This document shows positions 36,401 to 50,700 of a stretch of 64,000 nt of DNA, one piece after another (position 1 is the stretch's first letter; each line of letters begins with the position of its first letter). The stretch comes from Sinonovacula constricta (Eukaryota > Mollusca > Bivalvia > Cardiida > Solecurtidae): NCBI GenBank assembly GCA_007844125.1, contig CM017563.1, positions 15,359,663-15,423,662 of the forward strand, written 5' to 3'. The position numbers were made by a program, and so were the translations under genes. The notes below the pieces were generated by a model. The model saw nothing but the letters and a program-made list of their open reading frames with translations, made no database searches and had not been told where the DNA came from.

Positions 36401-39400
36401 GTTTAGGTACTAGTATAAATTCTATCATATAGAACAAGCTTTGATGGTACCTGTATAGTTTCCTTCATTTTGTACAAGCTATGAAGTTACCTGTATGATT
36501 TACTAGTTTGTAAAAACTATAAAGGTACCGTACCTGTACCATGTCTATTATTTTGTACTAGCTATGAAGGTTCAAGTATGATTTTCATCATTATCTACAT
36601 GCTACCAGGGTGTAGGATGTTTTCTGTTCGTAACAATCTATGAAGGTACCTGAAGCATCTTGCTTGCAACTGTATAAACAACTACCAGTAGATATAAGGG
36701 TTAAAATAGAAACCAAACTGGTTGTATTTTACAAGTTATGATGGTACCTGATGAATCCAGTTTTACAGAGTCTGCTGAAAGGCTGACAGTGATGGTACCC
36801 TGAACATCTGTTGTGTCTGTCCCCACATCTAACAACATGTCCACACTTCCCCCCAGGGATCCAGTATCCTGCTGCTGACGAGACTCACGCATCTGGTTCA
36901 GGATATCTGACAGACTGCACACCTTAAAGAACCTGTCAATGTGAAATCAAAGTGATTAAAATCTTGACCAAGTACCAGCATTGCGTTTTATAATGATATG
37001 TTTTATTGTCTTTTCAGAATGATAAATGGTGAAATGGGTTTAATCTTATCCAGACATATCATTCAACTTAAAGTATATATATATATATATACACAAATTT
37101 GTAGACTCTTTGTTTCATCGGGTTAAAAATGGTTAAGCAACTAAAACAAGCAGTCATTTTTTAAGCCAGATGAATCAAAGAGTCTACAAATTTGATTAGA
37201 ACAAAAAATTCAATTGACTGAAATGAAACTTCCTATACATTGTTTTTTTTGCAACATACAACTAACATAATGTGTGGCATAAGTTAAACTTTGTTGTGTC
37301 AACAGTAAGCTTTTGCCATTACTTTTTACAGTATTCAACCCTAGACTACTGGCATGTCTTTGCACTTGTTGTCTATGGAATATTTTCAAAAGCAAACAAA
37401 AGGATTTTCATGTGCCCTCCCAGAAGCCCTTGCTGTTGTGAAAACAAAAATTTAATTTTACACATTGAGCCCAAGTGACGCATTAAAGCGGCACGAAAAA
37501 CAGCCTCCTTATGCTGAGAGCCTTATTGCGTCGGATTTTACCTGTGTCTGGCTCCACGTGCCGCATTAGGGCAGCCCTAAAAATGTCTCGGCTACTGATG
37601 AACGCTGCTTTAATGCACACATCATATATGGTGGTTTAAACACGTGTTTTCAAACACTTTCAAATCTTGGACAATTAAGTTTATCACAGTATCATAAATG
37701 CAAATGTCATCTTAATCTAAATCTACTAGCTTAAATCCTTTTTGTTATTCATTTATCGTAGCGAGACAACAGAAAAATCGACGACATTTTCTCTAATTCC
37801 CATCTAACTTGAAACATTTCTCAGCTGAACTACAGTGGTATAAACAGTTTTAAAACGATTAATTAATACTTTGAATTTCAGCCAATCATAAACGTCATTA
37901 CATCATGTATTGGAATTTCATGTAACCCCGATGTAAACACAATGAATTAATCATGTTGAGACAAAGAAAAACGTCAATGGGCCTTACTCTTAGCTTTTAG
38001 ATTCCTACTTATACGCATATGTATTGGCGGATATGTGGAATTACCTGTGTCAGATCCAATAATTATATGATAATTGCAGATATCAATAGATTAAAGACAA
38101 AATCTAACTCTTGGAAATTGCTGAGGTTTTTAATCAAATATGAAGTTTAAGAGTGTTATTTTCTCAAACTAGCAGTAAATCGCAACTTTAAATCAATGAC
38201 TGCCAGCTGTTTTTTTATTTACTCATTATATCAAATATTATATAAGCAGTATTATTTACATTATTAACATAAAAAAACTTGATGAGGGTAATTATATTTC
38301 AAATTAATAATGTGTTAATTTTGATATTATTAATCTTACTTGTTCTTAAAATTTCAGTCATTTTCACTCTTTTCTGAAGTATTTCTTCATACAGTGTTAA
38401 AAATTACATGGTTGTGTAAAGCACTTTCTGTGTTACAAGTATGTGAAAATATCCTTTTAGACTATATCCAAAATGACATGTTTATTGTGTTGTGTTTACA
38501 ACCATCCTCGATATCTTCCACTGACCGGTAATCCACACCAGATGTGTCTAGGCATGAGGGACAGATAAGGCCCACACCAGGTGTAGGGGATGACTGGGGA
38601 AATACCTCTAGGGCATGACTGGTTAATGAATCCCGGACATTCGTTCACCTGGACATTCATTCCCTCGTAATTTTTGTGGGGGCTCAATGAGTTAAGAAAT
38701 AAATATTGGAAAATATTGTAGACATTCAGCTCTAATATTCAAATGTTGGTCTTTTTCATAATATCATAAAACATCAGTCAATGCTAGATCTATTCTCTTT
38801 AACAACATGTATATAGTAACACACAAGTAAATTATTATAATGTATTATAATTACCTCTGAATATCGGACTGTAACTCTATCGTCCCTCCAGAGGTCACCA
38901 GTTTGTTGTCAAGTAAGGCCTGAAATAGATACAAAACTATAAATATAAAAAATGTAAATATGAAAAAGTACAAATAAAAACTGTTTAATATTAGAAGTAG
39001 AAAAAATAATTGATTCTTAAATTTAACAATTCTTAAAACAGTATTTAAAACATAAAAACTAAAGTTAACTATACTCTTCAAACTACTTTATTGCATCACA
39101 CCGCATCAGCGCATACATGGTTTTCATAATACTTATTATGTTTTGTTCATATTGAGTTCATCAACTTACAGAATGGATCAAATACTTCAGGTCATCTTTA
39201 AGTGCCTTGACACACCTAGCTAGGTACTCTATGGTGACAACATGCCATGACTCAAGCATGTGAACCACAGACTGAGAAAGGCTGGAAGCTGACTGCAGAC
39301 CTTCTGAACCAGCACTGGACACAAGCTCCTGCACATACTGGTCCAGCTCTGCTCGGAATCTTACCATACAGTCAAAGAAAACTTAATGTTTTATTAAAGT

Positions 39401-42400
39401 GATGCATTACATATTATTAAAGATTTTAATTTTTTTTATTCAATTACTCTTACCATCTGAATTAATAGAGGCAAATACTATGATCACTTGAATATTGGAT
39501 TGGATTAGCCAACATTTTTGCAGATACTGTGCAGTGACATTCTATCATTATAGCACAGGGGCACTTATGAGGTGTCCAGGGACTGAACCTGGCCGGTCCA
39601 TTATACTAACACCGACGAGTCAGGCGTAATGCTGTCCCCTTAGCCCCGAGCATTAGGAGGGAAGCCACTACTACCAACTTTAAAGTCTTTGGTGTGACCT
39701 GGCCGGGGTTTGAACCCGCAACCAACTGATTGCTAGATAAAACTGACAGCAGATGGCAAGTCTAGGACGATTTTTAGCAGTCTTTAGTCTCATGTCTGCC
39801 AACTTGCATCGAGAGATTGTAAATAGTAGTTACTGAAGGATACTTACAGCAGACAACATGTGTATGGTGATTTACCTTCGTAGTCATGAAAAAAAAAAAT
39901 CAATACACCCCCCCATTTTCTTCCCCAAAAGTAGGGGTGCACATAGTACACAGGTGGACACAATATACAAAATTATGGTAATGTCAAAATAGTACAAACT
40001 TAACTTATATCATTACCAGTAAGTCACTCTAATTTAGACTAAGTTTAGGCTTATCATCTTTTTCATCATAATCAACATCATTGTCATAATTATCATCAGG
40101 GTGGGTCAAGAAGGCTATTGGTTAAACATTAGCTCTTTTCATAACATCTCTGAAATTTGTTGAATACGCCAGACATAAATGAAGAGCAGACTCAGAAATC
40201 ATTAATAAATCAGTGAGAACAAAGTTTGATTATGAAAGGATACACATCCAATGGTTCTTTGCCATCACATAAAAAACATATGATGAACTTGATGGTTGAA
40301 CTGTCGCTAGACTCAGGATGCCCATAGTAGTAACAAAAAGATTTGTTCACTATATCCTCATTACATGAGCTATCTTTGGTTGGGTTTTCAGCTGCAGAAG
40401 GCTCAGAACTGAAAACATAAAAAATCATGCACTGTAAGGTAAATTAAAGAAATAATATGACCATTTAATAAGAACAAATATTTCCTGCAAAAATGCCGAT
40501 AAGTAGAACACCCATAAGGTATTATGACTTCCTTATATATACGTGTACAAGTATGAATTTAATGAATACGTTCATGAACACTGTCGTAACAGTATGACAA
40601 TGGTAATAATAACAGCAGCAGAGTTCATAGCAAAATAAAGATTGATATGTTTAGAGACTGGCAGCCCAACCAAAGTACTTTTTTGTTAATAGATTCCCCG
40701 CTTCTCTATGATAACCCCGTGTTCTCCAATCCTTAAAAAAAAGTTGTGGGATGTATTCTGCAAAATACGGTAATTTCGATTTATTTTAACAACTAGTAAG
40801 AAGGAACAAATGTTCAAGCTTTACTCTTTTTGTTTTATTTTTCAGATAGAGGGAGTTTTAGGCAACAATATAAAATGGTACTTTTTAAAGAGGGAAAATG
40901 AGCTTAAGTTTAGCCCTGAGCTGGATTAAATGAAAATTACACTGTAATGTGTTCAAAGAATGTATCCAAAGAGGCCATACTAATAAAGTTTGTTTGTACA
41001 ACACCACTGCACAACAATTTTATCCATTGGAAAAGGTTGAATTATAAGTGTAAAGATGCAATTATGTCATGATAATAAATAGTCAAAAAGTTTAATTAAA
41101 GACAGAAAAATATACTTACCAGTGGTTAACAGACACGACTGTGCCTATACCAGGGAAAATCTGGTCCTTATCAAGTCGTAACTTGAGAAGTTTTCTGACA
41201 TCTTGCTCATAAGATTCTGGTATATTGGTCTTTGTAGGTGAAATGATGGCGCTGAAATATAGCACTTCTCAAGCTTACTATTTCTTTCACCATAATATTC
41301 TTATTCCCACAATGTAGAGGTAAAAAACAAGTAATTTAACCATGTGCAACATAAAAGATGACAAAATAGCACATTCAATATATATGGAATTCACTTTCCA
41401 CATACACATACCAATATATATCTTCAAAGTTATTTTCTAATTTAGCTAACCCAAGGCCTGCTTAGCATGACTTGATCATGCTTAATGCAAATAGTATAGA
41501 TCTAGATCTGCTTGTTCCTTGTTTATCAAGGCCGACACTATCTGCTGTGTCACCAGAAAGCTCCTGCCACCACTGAAGGAACCAATAATGAACACTAATT
41601 ATGGGCAGTGTTCTGTCACAGATTTTAAATGTAGTAAACATATGTAACAACAAGCATAAAAAGGAGTCATTTTCTATTCAAGTTACACAGAAATTTTACA
41701 GCCCCTTAACATATTAATTTAAAAAAAGGAATACACTTAAATCTTTATCATTGAGGAATTGTTCCAATCAATATCCAGCTAAAAAGACTAACAACAAATA
41801 GAGTAACCATGTGTTTCTTTTGCATTTATATTCAGCTGTTTTTGAGTTGGTGTTTTTTGTCCTGTTTAACTTGCTAGAATAAGTTTTCTGCATTGTCAGC
41901 AGATTGTAAATATTACTGCAAAACAATGTGGTTGGATTGCAAAATGTAATAACATTATTGCTGATTATATTCAAGTTTATGTTATTTGTATTAACTACAG
42001 ATTACAGTTAATAAAAAAAGCTTTTATATATGTTGTCCATTTGTTTTTTCAAGACTGGTGAAGTTGGAAGCTTATAATGCAATCAGCATATGGTTAATCC
42101 ATGTTATTGGTCGACAATTCTAACCTTATTGTCAATACACAAAAAAGGACAAATTAATATACATGGCACAGCGATTGGCATATTAATTCTTGGCTCAGTA
42201 AACTAAATTATCAGTTTTGTTGTCATCAAATCTGTATGTGACATTTGTCACTTTAAGCCTAATTTTATGTAATTTTTGTTTTTAATGACAATGTTGCAAA
42301 ATCGCAACCTTAGCAAATCACTGTATGAATTATTAAGAAATGTACCTGGCTATGTTTTTATGCTATAAAACAATATTTTCTTATATTATCTAGACAGTTA

Positions 42401-44138
42401 CACAATAATGTGATCAAATCTGATATGTTATATACTTTCGAATTACCTCTTATACATTTTCTTCCTATTACCCAGCTAAAATACAATACACTCTTACGTA
42501 GGACAATATTAATGGAAAAAAATAATTCACCTGGTTTTGCTATTATGTCAGTTCTATAATTAGAATGGTTTTTTAGTATAAATTGGTAACCAAGCTAAAC
42601 AAAAAAGGTGGTCTTGTTGCAAATACAGCATCCTATTCATCCAAATTTAAAAATTTAAATCTGTAAGTGTAACAATGTTCAACAAGGCAGTTCTATCCAA
42701 TACTTGTTCATAACTAAATTTAAAGTTGAACATGTATTATATTCAACTGACAATGGTTAAAATTCTAACAACTTAAAGCAATTTCTTTAAAAGATATTGG
42801 TCTTTTGGCTTCATATCTAGGGCATTTAAACAAAAAGTGATGTTCTTCTTTTTATTTGCCATACTGCTGATATGACAACTTGCATTGTCTTTAGGTGGAT
42901 GCTTAAGATGCAACAACTAATCTGTTTACATTATGTTTATACTGAATGACTGTACCTACACACAGTGCATGGGCCAAGAAGCAAATACACAGGGAGCATT
43001 TTAATTAAATGAATAAAGGGATAAACTGTTTTTCATGATAGTAATAAGTATACTTCAGTTAGTACTCTACCAGCTTGTTTCTCAACACTGTACAGAGCAG
43101 CAGATAAGGATTGACTGTGAATTGAGTATTACCCCACTACTTTGAAATTAATTGAGGTAAACTGAGTACCCAGGGCCTATTTCATTAAGTGTTGTAAGAA
43201 ATTAAACCAATTAGCTACGAAATTGCTGGCCGAAGCTATCCGGAAATATCGCCGAAATAATTTTGTGATTAATTACAGCGTGCAGGAAAAACATGCGTGG
43301 TCACATTATTTAATTCTAACTTTGATCACTCTTTTTTAAAAACATCATCTGCAAATATTTATAATTCTTCCAAAATCATGTTTCGGCGATAACCAGCTTG
43401 TTATGAATATTAATAACGTGCGTCGTCACAAGGAGGAATAGGCCAATGAAACTTGAGCGCACCTGAGCGCACCTGCCACAGGCAGCCTCAATTCGATTGT
43501 ATGAATGAAAGTTATGTAGTACGTAGTTGTACAGTCAATAACATAGCGTCTGTAAAAATCAACGATTTTGGTTTTACTGAATTAGCAGGCTTTCCATTAC
43601 TGTTTACACTGTTACGCAACCAAGTGATTTTAAATGAGTAATGGATGTTTTAATTGAGTTTTGTCACTCACTACCCCGCATTTTAATTGCGTAAATGGCC
43701 ATTTGGAATTGCGTATTTACGTAGATATGCAGATTATCTGTTGCTCCGACTGTAGAAAATTACATATTTCCATATTTTTCAGTTATGGAAATCTTAATGA
43801 CTTATTATTACAAATTAGAATAACAGACAAACATAAATCAATGTCATTATTTATAAAATATACTCTTGATAGTCCAGCCGATTGTTTACAGTCATGGTTG
43901 TTAGTAAGACATGTCCGAATAAAATCATCCGAATTAATTTACATTTCAACGTTGTGTTCCTCCGAGTATTAACCCGCCTGTCATTTCTCTCATCAACATG
44001 GCTTTAAGATATAAACAATAACTCTTACTTATTGACTGAATAAAGTGCGAAACAGTAAACTTTCTGTGGCCCCTCCTTGTCGACCACATCCTCAGAGTCA
44101 ATTACATTATTCTCATTTTCTGATGTTGACGTCTCCAT
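33368..44138 (-). CDS. C17orf75: Protein Njmu-R1 homologue (C17orf75-like), 9 exons
   Basis: Exons on minus: 44138-44029, 41251-41120, 40408-40244, 39359-39170, 38919-38855, 36932-36748, 35263-35163, 34691-34621, 33503-33368. The phases join to 384 aa (human about 396). In vertebrates this protein associates with WDR11 and FAM91A1 in a complex that helps capture vesicles at the trans-Golgi network. Similarity to the human protein as I recall it is clear in several blocks: an N-terminal KVYCFALYSV, the RLDKDQIFPGIGTVVSV block, FIICFLCDG followed across a splice by FRAELDQYVQEL, IQRFFKVCSL, SYCEDWASAL with HVIEAFKLK, and NNLKRLLREAENDFYALYRS running into NFLENSGNGDILL. The C-terminus ends in a Gln run made of CAG/CAA repeats. 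The start Met was chosen as the first in-frame ATG before that conserved N-terminal block. Intron 6 contains a donor-derived repeat array. MEIOB diverges 606 bp upstream. Confidence 0.92.
34108..34229. repeat. Perfect 61-bp tandem duplication
   Basis: 34108-34168 and 34169-34229 are identical, beginning GACATTTCAAGGCTGTGTAC. The lack of any mismatch implies a recent event. It lies in intron 8 of the Njmu-R1 homologue. Confidence 0.97.
35490..35940 (+). mobile_element. Two degenerate tRNA-derived SINE copies in tandem
   Basis: Two related copies: the first head at about 35505-35572 (TAGCTAAGTAGTTACAG, then GTTTGAAGTCC), the second at about 35770-35850 (TTAGCTCAGTGGTTATGAC, then GTTACAAATCC). 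Both continue into a similar body (AAGCTATGCTTTGTTACAG versus AAGCTGTGTTTTGTTGCAG). It lies in intron 6 of the Njmu-R1 homologue. Confidence 0.6.
36200..36765 (-). repeat. ~40-bp tandem array containing copies of the Njmu-R1 exon 6 splice donor
   Basis: The plus-strand core ACAAGCTATGATGGTACCTG recurs in variants throughout. The last copy (about 36730-36760) contains the true exon 6 end and donor (CAG|GTACCA on minus). Additional minus-strand CAG|GTA donors occur at 36368-36373, 36448-36453, 36488-36493, 36531-36536 and 36647-36652, spaced at about 40 bp or multiples of it. Older copies further left have lost the motif. Confidence 0.85.
37094..37194. repeat. Small fold-back repeat with 26-bp arms
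   Basis: Arms 37094-37119 (CAAATTTGTAGACTCTTTGT start) and 37169-37194 are inverted with one mismatch, around a ~49-bp centre that also pairs partly (GGTTAAAAAT/ATTTTTTAAGCC). It adjoins a TA dinucleotide run at 37075-37091. Could be a tiny MITE or a stable hairpin. It lies in intron 5 of the Njmu-R1 homologue. Confidence 0.85.
37476..37620. mobile_element. Small TIR element, ~145 bp
   Basis: Starts GTGACGCATTAAAGCGGC and ends GCTGCTTTAATGCACAC, imperfect inverted termini of about 17 bp, with a GC-richer interior (CCACGTGCCGCATTAGGGC) than its flanks. It resembles a short MITE. No target duplication was confirmed. Confidence 0.55.
39496..39735 (-). mobile_element. tRNA-derived SINE, family A, head-truncated
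   Basis: Same body as the 2727-2999 copy (GCACTTATGAGGTGTCCAGG, TAATGCTGTCCCCTTAGCCC). The minus-strand 5' end is cut just before the B-box (GGGTTTGAACCCGCAACC on plus). It lies in intron 3 of the Njmu-R1 homologue. Confidence 0.75.
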
Positions 44139-44744
44139 TTTTCGTGACTAGTTTAACACACGGGTCCCACAAGTATCCTTGTTTATGGATGGGTCATGTA
44201 AGAACCCAAAAGAAAAAAGAAAAGGAAAACAACAATTAAGAAAAAAACTCTAACTCAATTTCATCATTATAATACATAAAAAATATTTTACTGTAAATGC
44301 AACATTTTCAATTTCTACGAGTTGTGTAATTTTCCCGTAAAGTTACCATTTTGCGGGTGCAGAACGAAGCCGAAGGGATTCTTTCAGATATATTGGACCA
44401 GTGTTGTTGTTGTTTTTTAACCAAGCATACGCAGTTAACATCGTTGCAACATAAATTCAAACTTTTGTTTTAATCGATGAACACATTTTGTTAAGATACT
44501 TCACTTTAAATGTGTGAAAAATGAGCTATGCAGACGATACATTTCACGTTTTAACTACTGTTACTTCGGATAGTATTAGAACCGGATATATTAGTTGTTT
44601 TTAGTTAACGTTACTTAAGTGTTCATTGAAAGCTGCCTGTTTTACTCTTTTTTTTTATAGATATTTGAAAGTATTTTCTATTTTGTAACTGATAATTAGA
44701 TCTAAATTCATTGTTAGATTATAGATACATAATTATCACACAAT
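44139..44744. promoter_or_regulatory. Divergent promoter region, Njmu-R1 homologue / MEIOB
   Basis: Start codons lie head-to-head 606 bp apart. The region is AT-rich with no evident TATA box or CpG island. It must contain the core promoters and 5'UTRs unless non-coding first exons lie elsewhere. The pairing joins a general trafficking gene with a meiosis gene. Confidence 0.5.
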
Positions 44745-47700
44745 ATGGCATGGTCTGGATCCAGCTTCAGTGAAACTAGTAAGAGAGGACCAACAAAGAT
44801 GAAAACGATGAATCGCACCATATCATCATATCAGTCTGGTGCGACTAGCAGCATTACAATGCTAGATCACCTTCAAGTTGGGTCAACAGCTGTAAACAAC
44901 TTATTTATATTGTGTGGTCTTCCAATTGTTAGATTAATGTCAAAAAGAAACATCTAAAATCCACCTTCAAGTGATTGTTCCTTGTATGTCATAAATAGAA
45001 ATTATTATTGTATTGCCTTTGCTGCATGTTACAAAATTATTTCAATGACTGACATGAATTGGTTCAGATTTGGTAGATTTTCTTCTCTACCATATATATG
45101 TCACTTTAACATTTTTTACTTGCATATTTATATCTTTTTCTAATTGATTAAATTTTAATATATGCTGGGCTTGTAGCTCCTCTAACTGCTTAGTCTCTCA
45201 CTGCATGGGTTCAAGTCATGTTCTGATCGAGGACTTAATGAAGGAAGGTCTCCTAGCTGACCTGCAGTGCACCAGTGGTTCTTCCCAGACATTTGTCTAC
45301 ACCAAACTATCTGGACGTTGCAACTATAACTGGTCACTGCAATATATTTCAGAAACTGTTAAACAAATGAAATTTATGTTGTGTTTATAACTGGACTTTG
45401 TCATATTTTTCCAGTCAATAAGGTTATGTTAAATTCAAAGAAAAAGCATGACTAAAGACAAAGATCCTATAATATATTTACAATTTTCCTACAGAAAAGT
45501 GCTTTGGCATCAAAAAATAATTAAATGTTGTTTCTGTTTTAGACAGTTCTTGGGGTCATCATTGCCAAAGAAAGTCCAAGGTCTATCTTTTCAAGGAAAA
45601 GTAAGTTAACTGTGTAATTAACATAGGGCTCCATCTGACCAGTCTATTATACATTATAGACCACCATTAATGGCACATAAAAAAAGAAACTGAGGTCTCA
45701 ATAGTAAGCCAACTAGCTATTAAGACCACACCTTAGAACAATAAAACTATTGTATTTGATAATTTTAATAACAAAGCTCTTATATCTCTTAAGGTGACTA
45801 GGTCCCAGTTGGTCAACTTTGCATTTTTCTTGTTGATAAAAACAAAACTTTTTTGACCACCAAAAAAAAAGAACAGAATAAAGTACTAACTCCATTCACT
45901 AGAAATATATAAACATGCTGGCCTTCAAAAGATTGTGATTTTTTAAGGAGGGAAGAAGCAATGCTATTTACAACCGTTTTAAGCTGTTTTAGCATGCATA
46001 ACATAAATTATAGATCTAGTTGGTTGTGCGGGTCATGTTTAAATGCAAAACTAACCACATTGCTGTAGATAATGTTTAAAGAATTAAATGTGTCTTATAA
46101 CATTGTAATTATCAGTTTTTTTTTGTCGTAAACACATGTTATTTGCCTATCTTTAGGATGTATCACATACCTAGTCACTATGAGTGTAAGTTATGATGGT
46201 TAAGATTATTATTTATTATAGATCAAGGGTCTGAAAGGTTTTTGCTCAACTTTACTCTGCGAGATTCCCCATCTGGGTTTGTCAATGTCACTTGCTGGGG
46301 ACAAGAATCATATATCAAGGGCCTAGCTAAGGCATTTACCATCGGAGATTGTGGTAAGTAGGTCACATTTAGAGTCAGATGTACATTTAACAAATTTATA
46401 TACTTCATTTGACTTCTTTGCTCAGTCAGTAGCCTTATCATGTTTTTGAGCAGGAAAATACTCAAATCAATGGTGAAGCAGATACATTCACCATTAGAGA
46501 ATACTTGGAAAGCAGTCCTTGTATGTAGAGTTGTACAAATTGTTTAACAAATGGATTTACTGGAAATTTTGCATTTTTTTTGTGTGTGTATATTCTTTTT
46601 AAAACACAATTGCATATTGTCAGATGGTATAAAAATATATGTAAAAAAATAAATATACTGTGAATACATGCATTTATATTCCTAGTGTATGAATGTTTAA
46701 CAGATTTTATCTTCTTTTCTTTTTTCTAAAAGATAGTAACGTTATTGGTATGCACCACCTTAGTCTCATGTCTTCATGTTTCAGTGACCCTTTCCAATGT
46801 TATTGTTCAGCCCAACCCAACTGATGGCTCTGATGAGAGGTTTAAAGTATCCACACCTCTGTAAGGCTCAATAGCTTAGATTATTTTAATAAGTCATTTA
46901 GAATATAAAAATCTGTATAATTTTGTACTTTTCAACCTAAAAGTGACTTAGTTACACTTGGTCAAATTTGCATTTTTTAAAAAGCAAATTGAAATACAAT
47001 TAATAATAGGTTCAATTATTACTTTTTGATATGACATGGAATTTATTTAGCTAGCTTTTGAAAATCCAAGTGCACAAAAATATAAATAAATGCTGTTACT
47101 TAAATGATTATACTTACTTTTTAACTATAAGCTTGCTATAAGCAAATAGCTAAGGTTTAGATGAATAGTGTAGAGCTGTCTGAGGGGAAACACCATATTT
47201 GTTGCTTAGCCTAAAAATATTGCCATCATTACAACAAGTTGTTAATGAACAATACATATATCTGGTACAGTTTGTGTCCATTTTCCTGGAAGCTTATTAA
47301 AAAATGTTTAAAACGTTCTGTACATTTCCTTGCATGTTGACTATTGCAGACCATACCATATCAGTATCAGTGAGAACCACAGCACTGTCATTCCATACAG
47401 TGGTCCTCTTCTGGCACAATACACCAGCTTATTGAGCATCCCGACCAAGGCAACAACAGATTACTATACACTGGAGGATGTTCTTGCAAATGGGCAAAGT
47501 TTAAATAGAGAACACATTAATCTTCTGACTGTTGTGAAAAGGGTACTTGTTTATGTTTCTAATATTTTCTAGCCAATTTAACCAATAAATGTTTACAAAA
47601 AATCTTTTTAATGGATATCATTCAAATGTTACAGGTTGTGTTATGAAACATAAGAGCAGGTTACCTCTTGTTCCGCTTTTCACAGGTTGGGCCTGTGAAA

Positions 47701-50700
47701 GAGATAACAACCAAAGCAGGTCGACACACCAAACGATGTGAAGTTAAGCTGTTTGATGAGTCTTGTCCAAGTTTTCCACTTGTGCTGTAAGCTTTTTCTG
47801 TAGTATTTCCACGTATTTATGAGTTGTATGATTCAACATGATATTTATTTTTTGCTCACCTGAGCACAACGTGCTCAAGGGGAGCTTTGTGATACCGCTT
47901 CATCCGTCGTCTGGCATCTATCGTCAACATTGTAGCTTGTGTACATGCTAGAGGCCAGAGTTTGTATCCAATCTTCATCAAACTTAGTCGGAATGTTTGT
48001 CTGCATGAAATCTTGGATGAATTCATTATTGGGTCACATGGGGTCAAAAAGTAAGTCAATAGGTCAAATTTTAGGAAAAATTTAACTTGTGAACACACTA
48101 GAGGCCACATTTATAGCCTAATCTTTACCAAACTTGGTCAGAATGTTTGTCTGCATGACATCTTGGATGAGTTTGTAACTGGGTCGCGTGTGGAAAAAAA
48201 GTAGGTCACTAGGTCAAATTTAAGAAAAAGCTTGTGAACACACTAGAGGCCACATTTATAGGCCAATCTCCATCAAACTTCGTCAGAATGTTTGTCTGCA
48301 TGAAATCTTGGATAAGTTTGTTATTGTCTCACGTGGGGTCAATAAGTAGGTCACTAGGTCAAATCTTAGTGGGAAAAAAGGTTGTGAACACACTAGAGAC
48401 CACATGTATAGCCCAATCTTCAACATACTTTATTTGACTGTTTGCCTGCATGAAATCTTGAATGGGTTCATAACTGAGTCACGGGGGTCAAAAAGTAGTC
48501 ACTAGGTAATATCGAAGAAAAAGCTTGTGAACACACTAGAGGCACCATTTATGGCCCAATCTTCACCTAACTTGATTAGAATGTTTGCCTGCATGAAATC
48601 ATGGATGAGTTCATGACTTTGTCACGTTGGATCAAAAAGAATGTCACTAGGTCAAATCTTAGAAAAGGCTTGTGAACACACTAGAGGCCACATTTACAGG
48701 CCAATCTTCATCAAACTTGGTCAGAATTGTTAATTGTGTTTTCTTTGTAACCATGGTGTAAACATATGACAACATACATTACCCTTGTGTTGATGGTAAA
48801 TTATACACCAGGCCAACCCACTGTGAAACAAACACTATATGCAGAGCTAAAGCAAAAGAAATTCTTCACCAAATACTAACCACATTTCTTCTAGGACACC
48901 AATACCGGTACATATTGATGAGTGCATGCCATATACTAGCAAAAAATAAAAGATTTGTTGCATCAACATTATCTACCTTTATTGAAGAAAACTGTAATAG
49001 TTTGCATTTATTACACTTATTGTCACTCTCATACTGCTATATATATTCCTGTTGCAGATGGGGAGAGGAGCTAGTTGACATTGCTCAGTCCTGGATACCT
49101 AATGAGACTGGTAAATGATTGATCTTGTACCTGAAATACTGTTTCACATGTTTTTACAATAGTGTTTTTCTATTCATGTCACACTCTTCATCCTTGTAAC
49201 CTAGCAGTACATTACAGGTACAATAAGGGTGAATTACTTATTCATTAGTTTAATTTATAAGTTTTACAAACCATGTTAATTTAATAAGTCCATGGCTTGT
49301 TGTTAAGGCTAATTTGATTATGCATGCCAGGCCCATTCTGATGTTCATAATATTAAATTTGTATCATTGATATAAACCTTGAGGTGACAATAAAGCTCTA
49401 AGAAGTTATAAATGGATATTCTTTTTTCTGAAAAGCCCTTTTATGTCATTATGAAATCTACATGCATGATTGTGTCTGCAGTTTTATTTTTTATTTCGAT
49501 TGTATGGTACACTAACAATGTCAATGGTCATACATTGCCTGCTATGTTAATCCCTAAATCATTGTTTATTTCAGTACTGTTTGTGGCTGATGTCCGAATG
49601 AACTTTGATGACTACAGGTCTGCAATGGTGGCTACTGCTGACTCAAAGACTGTCTTCACTCTTAATCCAGGTTTGGTAAAATAGTTATTAAGAAATATTA
49701 ATGCAAAATAAAGTAAATGATTTTTAGTTATTATATATCCACTTGATAGGAACGTTGTTTCATATTTGACTAGCATTAAAAATGTTTGAGAATAAAACTT
49801 GTGATTACTAGTAAATGAATTATTCATATCAATGTGAAGCCCTATGTCTTCGATTTGTGAAAATTAATAGAAGCTTGCTGAAGTAAACTGTAATATTGTC
49901 TAATGTGAAATGATGAATTGTTTACTATTTGTCAGTGTGCATTGTGCATATGTGTTATTGTTTCTTAGATTTATTGTTAGGTACATGTTTCAGAGTGTGT
50001 AGATGCCAACTGCCTGTATCAGTTTGCCCAGACCCAGACGTTCAACTGCGATGAAGACATGGAAGGTGGATTCCAGGTCGACCCACCATGTGAGTAGATC
50101 CAGGACCAGTTTGTTCTGCTTGTTGCACCTTTAACCCTTGTGAACATGCTAGAGGTCAGAGTTTTTATCCAATCTTCATCAGATTTGGTCAGAATGTTTG
50201 TCTGCATGAAGTCAGTTCATTATTGGGTCACCTGGGGTCAAAAACTCGGATAAAAGGTCAAATCTTAGGAAAAGCTTGTGAACACACTACAGACCCCATT
50301 TATAATTCAATATTCAACAAACTTGGTCAGAATGTTTGTCTGCATGATATCTTGAGTGAGTTCAAATTTGGATCATGTGGGATCAAAAAGTAGGTCACTA
50401 GAACAAAACTTTAAAAAAAGCTTGTGAACACACTAGGGGCCACTTTTATAAGCCAATCTTCATCAGATTTAGTCAGAATGTTTCTCTGCATGAAACCTTG
50501 GATGAGTTCGCTTTTGGGTCACGTGGGGTCAAAAAGTAGGTATTTAGGTCAAATCTCAGAAAAAGCTTGTGAACACACTAGATGCCCCATTTATGGCCCA
50601 ATCTTCACCAAACTTAGTCAGAATGTTTTTCTGCATTAAATCATGCATGAGTTCATTATTGGATCACGTGGGGTCAAAAAGTAGGCCACTAGGTCAAATC

